Assembly: GCA_003223255.1 (NCBI GenBank)
Contig: QHYJ01000266.1
Location: forward strand, 1,876-43,763
DNA: 41,888 nt
Reading direction: 5' to 3'
Source: Acidobacteriota bacterium
GTDB lineage: Bacteria > Acidobacteriota > Terriglobia > Acidiferrales > UBA7541
A program made the translations under genes and the position numbers. The notes under the pieces were generated by a model. That model saw nothing but the letters and a program-made list of their open reading frames with translations, searched no databases and was not told where the DNA came from. Each line of letters starts with the position of its first letter. Position 1 is the stretch's first letter. Below, in pieces: positions 35,179 to 41,888 of this stretch.

Positions 35179-35268
35179 GCCCAGGCCTTCGCTCACTGGA
35201 GTCCCGACGATCTGGACCGCGCGACGCGCTTCTATGAGGAACTCTTCGGGTTGCGTTGCGAGCGATGA
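35179..35268 (+). pseudogene. Fragment of a glyoxalase/VOC-family gene
   Basis: Between ribE and the APC permease gene a stretch with no start encodes AHWSPDDLDRATRFYEELFG followed by LRCER and a TGA. This is the first beta-alpha unit typical of VOC (glyoxalase/bleomycin-resistance) proteins (...DDLDRAxxFYxxxFG). The rest of the gene is missing. A degraded remnant. Confidence 0.6.
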
Positions 35269-35337
35269 CAGATTTCGAGCGTACAGCGTCGGCGGTCGCA
35301 ATAGCATTTCCTCGAATTGGCCACTCCGGGTGTCTGG

Positions 35338-36804
35338 TCAATCTATTGAACAGCTTTGCGTTCCCCGATTTTTTTGGCGCGCCCCGCGCCAATAGAGTGC
35401 CAAGCCCACGGCCAGGGCGCCGGTGACCCACAGAAGCGTTCTGAAAAGGAAGGCACGCCGGTTGGAACTTTCTCCCGGGGGAAACACGGATAACACGATG
35501 GAAAGCAATGTAATGAGAAAGGCGACTCCACTGGCAATCCACACGCCGGGAAGCCCCCCGGGAATCAGCACTGCCTGCCTGTTCTCCGCCCGGTCTTTGC
35601 GCCGCGAGAGCCCTATTGCCGCTGCAAACATGTACAGAAATGGGATGAAATAAAGAATGATGGCCGCGTCCACCAACTGCTGGTAGGCATCTCGCGTCGA
35701 CTGATTGATCTGACTGACGAGGAGAATTAGCCCGGAAATAATTGCTTGCACCAGAATAGAGACGTACGGCGTCTTCCAGCGCGAGTGAATTTTCCCAAAC
35801 GCCGCCGGCAGATAACGGTCGATGCCTACGACGAAAGGAACGCGCGCGATGCCCGCGACGGTGCTGCCCACGCCGCCCGCGTTGCCTACAGTAACGAGCA
35901 CGGCCGCAAGCATCCCGAAGTAACCGACCTTCAATGCCATCGAGCCGACGGTAATCGCGTGGAAAACCCCGCTGGTCGTTGACACGTCCGCGGCGGGCAC
36001 GAGCACCAGCACAGCCAGCGTTCCCACAATGTACATTGCGGCGATAAGCACTCCGGCTCCGTACACGGCCCGTGGCAAGGTGCGCTGTGGATCGCGTACT
36101 TCCGCGCTCATGGCCGAAACTAGCTCCAGTCCGGTAAATGCAAAAGCAATCTGCGACCAGAAGTTCACCGTGTCCCAGTGCCACACGGGCATGACGTTGC
36201 CCAAACTGAAGCCCGTCACCGAGCCATTCCGCATCAACAGCAAACCCGCCACCCCTACCAGCATCAGCAACGGCAAGTATGTGGCAGCGCCGCCGGCGTT
36301 TTGCAGCCATTTGCCCACGTTAAGCCCAATGATGTTCAGCACCACCGCCACTAGCAGCAATCCCAGCGATACGAGCAAGAGAAAAGTGCGGTCGTGCTCT
36401 AAGCGCGCGCCGCTCTCGCCAATCACATAGGCGCTCATCGAAGCGCTCGCCAGCAACAGTCCCGGAAAATAAAAAACCGTATAAATCCAATAGCACCAGC
36501 CCGCCACGAAGCCATGAAAATCGCCAAAGGCTTCTTTGGACCAAACGTAAAGCCCGCCTTCGTGAGGAAAGCGCGAAGATAGTTCGTTGATCACCAAAGC
36601 TGAAGGAACAAAGAAAAATACCGCCGCGATGACCCACAGGCTGATGGACGATGTGCCGTTATGCGCGGCCGCAGCGATCCAGCGCGGCCCAAGCACGGTC
36701 GCGATATTGAAAAGCAGGACGTCCCAGAACCCCATCTCTTTGCGAAGCTGCCCAATCGGACTGGAAGAGATGAAATCGGAGGAGCCGTTCGCCGGCTGAC
36801 TCAC
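35338..36804 (-). CDS. APC-family amino acid permease
   Basis: 488 residues from the GTG at 36802-36804, which overlaps the stop of the upstream ABC ATPase gene; a longer open frame is shadow. About 12 helices. MGFWDVLLFNIATVLGPRWI is the first, followed by SRFPHEGGLYVWSKEAFGDF and IAFAFTGLELVSAMSAEVRD, both APC hallmarks. It imports or exchanges amino acids or polyamines; substrate not readable. Last of three coupled genes mobA-ATPase-permease. Confidence 0.88.
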   Translation of the reverse strand: MSQPANGSSDFISSSPIGQLRKEMGFWDVLLFNIATVLGPRWIAAAAHNGTSSISLWVIAAVFFFVPSALVINELSSRFPHEGGLYVWSKEAFGDFHGFVAGWCYWIYTVFYFPGLLLASASMSAYVIGESGARLEHDRTFLLLVSLGLLLVAVVLNIIGLNVGKWLQNAGGAATYLPLLMLVGVAGLLLMRNGSVTGFSLGNVMPVWHWDTVNFWSQIAFAFTGLELVSAMSAEVRDPQRTLPRAVYGAGVLIAAMYIVGTLAVLVLVPAADVSTTSGVFHAITVGSMALKVGYFGMLAAVLVTVGNAGGVGSTVAGIARVPFVVGIDRYLPAAFGKIHSRWKTPYVSILVQAIISGLILLVSQINQSTRDAYQQLVDAAIILYFIPFLYMFAAAIGLSRRKDRAENRQAVLIPGGLPGVWIASGVAFLITLLSIVLSVFPPGESSNRRAFLFRTLLWVTGALAVGLALYWRGARQKNRGTQSCSID

Positions 36805-37664
36805 AGAGTCTTGTCCAGAGCGGGAACCAGTTCGTCCTGTTTGCGAAAGTTCACGATAAATGGGTCGTCTGAGTTCTCGAAGCCGCCCCAAGGCCCGAAG
36901 CACGTCACTCGACCTTCTTGCAAAAACACGACGGTGTCGGCCAGCTTCTTCGCCAGGCGCGTGTCGTGCGTCACGACGATCGACGTCTTGTGAAACGCTT
37001 CCTTCAACCGCAAAATCAAATCGCCCATGTGACCGGCCATGATGGGATCCACCATGGTTGTCGGCTCGTCGTACAAAATCGCTTCTGGATTCTGCGCAAA
37101 GGCGCGCCCGATGGCCACCGCGCGCTTCATGCCGGTGGAAAGCTCGCTGGGCAGCTTGTCGAGAACATCGTCCACTTCGAGCAGATGCGCGATTTTCGCA
37201 ACGTACTCGTCGATATCTTCGGGAGTCAGCCCGGACTGGCCATCCAATGGAAAGGAAATATTCTCCCGCACCGTCAGCGAGTCAAAAAGCGCGCCGGACT
37301 GAAACACCATGGTCACTTTGCGGCGCACTTCTGCAAACTGTTCCTCCGTATAATTTGTCACATCCTCCCCGTCCACGGTGACTCGCCCGGAATCCGCCCG
37401 CAGAAAACCCATGATGTGTTTCAGCGTCACGGACTTTCCCACGCCACTGCGGCCCATGATCACGCAGGTCTCTCCGTGCCTCACCGCAAAGCTGACGTGA
37501 TCCAGCACGGGGCGCTCGTCGAAGGCTTTGACAACGTCGCGAAATTCGAAAAAGTACTGCGAACGTGGATCCACATAGTTCTGAGCTGTCCAATCGCCCG
37601 CGTCGTCGCTGGGAAACTTCAGCTTCGTTGGCCCGCCGCGGTTGATTTTCAGTATGTCGGTCAT
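36801..37664 (-). CDS. MlaF-like ABC transporter ATPase
   Basis: 287 residues. Walker A GRSGVGKSV (71-79), Q-loop FQSGALFDSLTVRENISFPL, a variant signature LSTGM (175-179) where MlaF has LSGGM, Walker B ILYDEPTTMVDP (196-207) and the switch His in VVTHD. The sequence is of the MlaF/MkL type that powers phospholipid or sterol transport with an MlaE permease and MlaD substrate-binding protein, but neither partner is encoded here. Preceded by a 35-residue N-terminal extension. Starts in the mobA stop (ATGA) and ends in the permease start (GTGA). Confidence 0.9.
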   Translation of the reverse strand: MTDILKINRGGPTKLKFPSDDAGDWTAQNYVDPRSQYFFEFRDVVKAFDERPVLDHVSFAVRHGETCVIMGRSGVGKSVTLKHIMGFLRADSGRVTVDGEDVTNYTEEQFAEVRRKVTMVFQSGALFDSLTVRENISFPLDGQSGLTPEDIDEYVAKIAHLLEVDDVLDKLPSELSTGMKRAVAIGRAFAQNPEAILYDEPTTMVDPIMAGHMGDLILRLKEAFHKTSIVVTHDTRLAKKLADTVVFLQEGRVTCFGPWGGFENSDDPFIVNFRKQDELVPALDKTL

Positions 37665-38287
37665 CTTCCTTCCGCTTCCACGAATCGCCGCGCTTCTTCG
37701 TACTCCGCCGGAGTATTCATGTTCCAGAAAAGTCGCCCCGCTTCATCAAATCGTGCCCAATCCCTTTCTTCAACAACCTCCATGCTAACGCGTTTCATGG
37801 CCTCGGTCACTTTGCGTATGCCGTTCTCGAACGCATATTGCAACTTGCCCGTGGCCCCGGTGTGCCAACACGCGCAGAGTGGCTCGAACCCCGCAGGCGA
37901 CTGCGGCGCGACTACGCCGGCGTTGCTGGCAACGGCGCGGTCCTTCAAGTAAGTAAGCCACTCGCGCGTAAGAAACGGCATGTCGCAGCCCACAATCAAG
38001 CACCATGCATGCTCGTGATTTCGCGCGCGCGCGTGCATCAAGGCGGTGAGGATACCGCCAAGCGGCCCTTGGCCTGGCCAGCGATCGTCCACGATGCGCT
38101 CGCCAAATTCGCGGTAGCGACCAAACGGCGCCACCACGCTCGCCGATCCCGTCACCTCCGTGAGTACCTTGCACATCCGCACCAGCATAATCTCGCCGTT
38201 CAACTCCGCGCGCGCCTTGTCGAAGCCAAATCGCGTGCTCGCGCCTCCCGCCATGACATATCCGTTTATCGGGGCATTGCTCGCCAT
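37661..38287 (-). CDS. mobA: MobA, molybdenum cofactor guanylyltransferase
   Basis: 208 residues from the ATG at 38285-38287. The nucleotidyltransferase motif GYVMAGGASTRFGFDKARAEL contains the G-G-x-S-x-R/K-x-G-x-x-K pattern; DDRWPGQGPLGGI and IVGCDMPFLTREWL follow, with the metal-binding Asp in GCDMP. It adds GMP to molybdopterin. No other Mo-cofactor gene is in the window. Translationally coupled to an ABC ATPase gene downstream. Confidence 0.9.
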   Translation of the reverse strand: MASNAPINGYVMAGGASTRFGFDKARAELNGEIMLVRMCKVLTEVTGSASVVAPFGRYREFGERIVDDRWPGQGPLGGILTALMHARARNHEHAWCLIVGCDMPFLTREWLTYLKDRAVASNAGVVAPQSPAGFEPLCACWHTGATGKLQYAFENGIRKVTEAMKRVSMEVVEERDWARFDEAGRLFWNMNTPAEYEEARRFVEAEGR

Positions 38288-38349
38288 TAAAATCCCGGCG
38301 CAAACCAAATCAAGTTAAATCCCTTTCCCGTACCGGCAACTAAAACTAA

Positions 38350-39750
38350 CTACTCCTCTTCCATCGGTTCGCGCCCCGGCCGCCGAATCCCTAGCTCGCG
38401 CAACTTTTCCTGCAAACTCTGGCGGTGCAGCCCAATGGTCGCTGCCGTTCGCGAAACGTTCCAGCGATGCTCCGCCAACTGTTTCATCAAGTACGCCACT
38501 TCAAATTTCCGCTTGGCTTCGCGAAAATCCCGCTCGCCCATCCCGTGATCCGGCTGATCGCCATCGTGCTTCATGGAAATCGCTTCCCCGTGCGCCACTT
38601 CCGCGGGCAAGTCCTCCACGCTTATTTCTTCCTTGCGGCATAGCACCGTGCTCCGCTCTAGGGCATTCTTCAATTCGCGCACGTTGCCCGGCCAATCGTA
38701 TTTCTCAATAGCCGACAGCGCCTCGCGAGTCAGCCGCGCCGTCCGTCCCAACCGCGCGCCGTGCATTTGCAGGAAAGCCTCTGCCAATAGCGCGATGTCT
38801 CCTTTGTGCGCGCGCAGTGGTGGCAGCTCGAGGGTGACCACACGCAAGCGGTAGAACAAGTCCTCACGAAATTTTCCGTTGCGAATCTCCGAGGCCAAGT
38901 TGCGGTGCGTCGCGCTGATGACTCGCACGTTGACGGGGATCGGTTGCGACCCGCCCAGCCGCTCGATCGTCCGGTTTTCCAGCACGCGCAGCACTTTGGC
39001 CTGCGTCACCGGATTCATGTCCCCGATTTCATCCAGAAAAATCGTTCCGCCCGACGCCAGCTCAAACTTTCCCTTTTTCTGCTGCGCCGCACCGGTAAAC
39101 GCGCCTCGTTCGTAGCCAAACAACTCGGACTCGATTAGCGCTTCCGGCAGGGCCGCGCAGTTCACGGCAACGTAGGGCTTTCCGGCGCGCGGCGACCGCG
39201 CGTGAATCTCCTGGGCCAACAAGTCCTTCCCCGTTCCACTTTCGCCCAGAATCAGCACCGTCGAATCCGTGGGCGCCACGCGATCCGCCATTTCGAATGC
39301 CAGCCGCATTTCCGCGGAGCGCCCGATCATCTGCCCAAACTGCCCTTCTGTGGCCATGCGCCGGCGCAAGGCGTCATTTTCTTTCTCGAGTGTCGCCAGC
39401 TTGAGCAGATTCGCCACGCGCTGCCGCAGCTCGTCCAATTCGAAACCCTTCACCAGGTAGTCCGCGGCGCCAAGCTGTAGCGCCTGGACCGCCGTTTTCG
39501 CCGCGTCCAGCGCCGACACCATGAGCACCGGCACTTCGCTCCCCTGCTCGCGCATCCATTTCAAGAACGACAATCCGTCCCCTCCGGGCAGCACCACGTC
39601 TAGCAGCACCAAATCCGGCTGCTCGCGCGGCAATGCCTCTCGCGCGGTCTCCGCAGAATCAGCTTCTGCAATTCGATATTTCGCTTCCAGCGCTCGCCTC
39701 AGCCCGTATCGCGCCGCCGGCTCATCATCCACAATCAGTATCGTCTTCAT
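38350..39750 (-). CDS. Sigma-54-dependent response regulator (NtrC family)
   Basis: 466 residues. Receiver domain with phospho-acceptor Asp51 (LVLLDVVLP) and Lys101. AAA+ domain (about 140-380) with Walker A GESGTGKD (169-176), the GAFTGA loop (216-221) that contacts sigma-54, Walker B GGTIFLDEIGDM and the R-finger region. C-terminal Fis-type helix-turn-helix (WNVSRTAATIGLHRQSLQEK). It activates sigma-54 promoters when phosphorylated by the kinase encoded 27 bases upstream. Confidence 0.95.
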   Translation of the reverse strand: MKTILIVDDEPAARYGLRRALEAKYRIAEADSAETAREALPREQPDLVLLDVVLPGGDGLSFLKWMREQGSEVPVLMVSALDAAKTAVQALQLGAADYLVKGFELDELRQRVANLLKLATLEKENDALRRRMATEGQFGQMIGRSAEMRLAFEMADRVAPTDSTVLILGESGTGKDLLAQEIHARSPRAGKPYVAVNCAALPEALIESELFGYERGAFTGAAQQKKGKFELASGGTIFLDEIGDMNPVTQAKVLRVLENRTIERLGGSQPIPVNVRVISATHRNLASEIRNGKFREDLFYRLRVVTLELPPLRAHKGDIALLAEAFLQMHGARLGRTARLTREALSAIEKYDWPGNVRELKNALERSTVLCRKEEISVEDLPAEVAHGEAISMKHDGDQPDHGMGERDFREAKRKFEVAYLMKQLAEHRWNVSRTAATIGLHRQSLQEKLRELGIRRPGREPMEEE

Positions 39751-39777
39751 GATTTGCTTCCTTACTTCGTTACTTCC

Positions 39778-41865
39778 TTACTTGGTTTCTTCCATGGGCA
39801 ATGTCACTTTGAATCTCGTTCCGCGTCCAACTCTCACCGGACTCTCCCAATCCACTTTCCCGCCAAATTCCGCCACACGCCGCGCCACAATTGCCAAGCC
39901 CAATCCCGTTCCCTGCGATTTCGTGGTGAAGAAAGGTTGCAGAATCTTTTCCCGCAACGCGGCGGGAATCCCAGGACCATCATCTTCCACCAGGACGCGC
40001 AAACTTCCGTTTTCACGCAACGCGCTCACCTTTACCTCTCCCCCACGCGGGGTGGCTTCCACCGCATTCACCACCAGGTTCGACACAATGTCATTAAGCG
40101 CCTCCGCACTTATGGCGACTTGCGCCTTCCCCCCGGAAATCGCCACTTTCAATTTCAATCCGCGGCGTTCCGCCTCATGGGACAAGACGCCCGCCACTTC
40201 TTCGATCACCGCCGCCGCATCACACCTCCCGGTTCCATTTCCTCCTCGCACTCCAGGCCGGCTGAACTTCAACAATTGATTCAGTTTGTTTGAGAGCCTG
40301 CCAATATCCTCCAGCACCATTTTGGTCTCGCCGCGAATCGCATCCGGAAGCTCCGGATTCTCCAACTGCACTTGCAGAATCGTCTTCATCGAGCCCAGCG
40401 GATTCTTCAAGTTGTGCGAAATGCTCGCCGCCAATTGTCCCACCAGCGCGAGCCGCTCCCGCTCCGCCAATTCCCTTTCGAGGCGGAGTTTCTCCTCAAT
40501 GAGCCGGCACAAATCGAGCGCTCCAGGCAACTGCTCGCACAAGAACTCCAACGCCGCCCTCGTGTCTCCCGAGATGATTGCCCCGTGTGGCTCGATATGC
40601 AGGACGCCCTCGCCTTTTCCTCCACCCACGATGGGAAATTCGCGCGGATCGAAAGCCAGCGCCGCCGGGCGTTCACCCAATCTCAACCCGGCCACGCGAG
40701 AATTTTCTTCCTCAGCCGGGACCAGCCGAACTTCGCGGAGCTCCAGCTGTTCCTTGATTCTTCGCTCGATAAAATTCACCAGTCTTGCGACATCTCCCTG
40801 GCGGGCTTCTTGTTGAATCTCGGCCATCAATTTCTGAACCCGGTCCATCTCCAGTTGAGCCGTCTCCTTCAGGCTCCGGCCCAGGACCCGCTGCAGCGGC
40901 TCGATAACGACCACCAGCAAGAACAGCAAAATCGCTGCGGTGGCCTCCGGCGGCAGCACCGGTTCGAGCCACACACCCACTCTTCGCACCAGGCTCAAAT
41001 ACAGCAGCGCAAGAAACGTTACGGTCACTGCATAAACCAGGTTCTTCTGCCGCCCAATGTTCAGGAAATTGAATTTGAGCACCAACCACAGCATGACTGC
41101 GAACGGGATAATCGCGGCGATGGCGAGCGTAGTGCTGATTTCCGCTGCCGCGCTTGCGCTTACTTCTTTCTGGAAGATGTGAAGAATCAACACTAAGACC
41201 GAAACTAGCAGGAAAAACCTGGCGAGCTGCTTGTGAAATGTCTTTTGGCGAACATCAGGCGCTTCACCGCAAAAGCGGTCTTGCCACCAGAAACTGACTA
41301 GCGTCGCCGCGGCCAGCCAAACTCCATAAACGAGCCCCAGCACTCTTCCCGGCACCAACAAATCAAACTTGGCACCCGAAGCGAGCAGCGGGTAGAGGTG
41401 CCCTCCGAAATACGCAAGCGGAACATACGCCGCCGCAACGATCATTCTTTTCCCGTTGGGGCGCTGCACTAAGTTCCTGGTGCCGGCGTACTCCAGGTGA
41501 AGATGCACCAACGTGGGCGGCACAAGGCACAGTCCGGCAAGCAAAAGCGTCGCTGCAAAGACTTGCACGCCTACAGGGGGGATCGCGTAGTGAATCTGCG
41601 CATTCAGCGCCAGTAGCGAGCCGCTATAGAACAGGAACAACGCAAGGCATAGCAAAAAAAAGACTCGTTCAAAATTGCGCCGCCGCCGGTACCCGAGAAT
41701 CACCACCATCCAGAACAGCTGCAGCAACGTGCCTATCGTGTAGCCGATCAGCCTGAGATAGAGCAGTGGCCCCAAAGTGGCAGTCCAATCCAAAATGAGC
41801 TTGGCCGAAGAACGCGTGCGAAAGAAACTCCAGAAAATCCTACTCCCACAGAGAAAGCAAGACAA
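39778..41865 (-). CDS. Multi-helix membrane histidine kinase
   Basis: About 695 residues. Eight or so helices (residues 35-320) form the sensor; a GAF-like region (360-455) and a coiled segment lead to HisKA with His484 in SISHNLKNPLGS. The ATPase has NDIVSNLVVNAVEATP (N box), VEDDGPGIP, PFFTTK and GTGLGLAIV. It phosphorylates the NtrC-type regulator downstream. The start is uncertain: the frame opens at a TTG (41865) near the window edge; an ATG at 41876-41878 is in another frame and stops after 12 codons. The true start may be an internal TTG or lie beyond the edge if a frame change is present. Confidence 0.88.
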   Translation of the reverse strand: MSCFLCGSRIFWSFFRTRSSAKLILDWTATLGPLLYLRLIGYTIGTLLQLFWMVVILGYRRRRNFERVFFLLCLALFLFYSGSLLALNAQIHYAIPPVGVQVFAATLLLAGLCLVPPTLVHLHLEYAGTRNLVQRPNGKRMIVAAAYVPLAYFGGHLYPLLASGAKFDLLVPGRVLGLVYGVWLAAATLVSFWWQDRFCGEAPDVRQKTFHKQLARFFLLVSVLVLILHIFQKEVSASAAAEISTTLAIAAIIPFAVMLWLVLKFNFLNIGRQKNLVYAVTVTFLALLYLSLVRRVGVWLEPVLPPEATAAILLFLLVVVIEPLQRVLGRSLKETAQLEMDRVQKLMAEIQQEARQGDVARLVNFIERRIKEQLELREVRLVPAEEENSRVAGLRLGERPAALAFDPREFPIVGGGKGEGVLHIEPHGAIISGDTRAALEFLCEQLPGALDLCRLIEEKLRLERELAERERLALVGQLAASISHNLKNPLGSMKTILQVQLENPELPDAIRGETKMVLEDIGRLSNKLNQLLKFSRPGVRGGNGTGRCDAAAVIEEVAGVLSHEAERRGLKLKVAISGGKAQVAISAEALNDIVSNLVVNAVEATPRGGEVKVSALRENGSLRVLVEDDGPGIPAALREKILQPFFTTKSQGTGLGLAIVARRVAEFGGKVDWESPVRVGRGTRFKVTLPMEETK

Positions 41866-41888
41866 TCACCAAGTGCATGATTTTTCTT

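Noticed and set aside
1-41888. CRISPR arrays, prophage, transposases or toxin-antitoxin pairs
   Set aside because: None seen on either strand.

Overview
The window is about 42 kb of dense, GC-rich bacterial chromosome. Several traits point to an acidobacterium: a TonB-dependent receptor with an N-terminal carboxypeptidase-regulatory-like domain, a soil-type PQQ operon, a DUF3106 protein beside an ECF sigma/anti-sigma pair, and intergenic palindromes starting GTTGTAG. This placement is inference; no rRNA or phylogenetic marker search was possible. No phage, insertion sequence, CRISPR array, plasmid gene or defence system was seen.

Layout. 1-8.8 kb: an outer-membrane porin-like gene and a truncated gene face left. 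They are divergent from a complete pqqABCDE operon, which converges on a TonB-dependent receptor; an MFS transporter lies beyond. 8.9-12.7 kb (all minus strand): a DUF3106 protein, a zinc-finger anti-sigma factor and an ECF sigma factor, then a ZIP metal transporter coupled to YchF. 12.8-15.5 kb: a decaying stretch with a pseudopilin-like gene broken by TAG, a ferric-reductase-like membrane gene also broken by TAG, an AlkA-type glycosylase, two strong terminators and a DUF4149 membrane protein. 15.5-21.7 kb: tRNA-Val(CAC), then MoxR ATPase, DUF58 protein, MutY and a TgpA-like transglutaminase.

21.8-28.9 kb (plus strand): rimO, yacG, then a tightly overlapping set pgpA, TIG/NHL protein, cinA, thpR, plsY, gpsA, rich in phospholipid-synthesis steps. 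29-31.2 kb: a Cache-HAMP-HD-GYP cyclic-di-GMP phosphodiesterase gene split by a frameshift, and an unknown four-helix membrane protein. 31.3-35.2 kb: ftsY, ribD, a zinc alcohol dehydrogenase (opposite strand), riboflavin synthase and a scrap of a glyoxalase-fold gene. 35.3-41.9 kb (minus strand): mobA, an MlaF-like ATPase and an APC permease joined by stop/start overlaps, then a sigma-54 response regulator and its membrane histidine kinase.

Most genes are housekeeping or common accessory functions. The observations most worth a second look are the nonsense and frameshift lesions (two TAG codons within 400 bp; the HD-GYP split), the family of GTTGTAG palindromes clustered at 10.1-14.8 kb (one supplies the stop codon and terminator of the glycosylase gene), an operator-like dyad before the HD-GYP gene, and several translationally coupled gene pairs of unrelated function.
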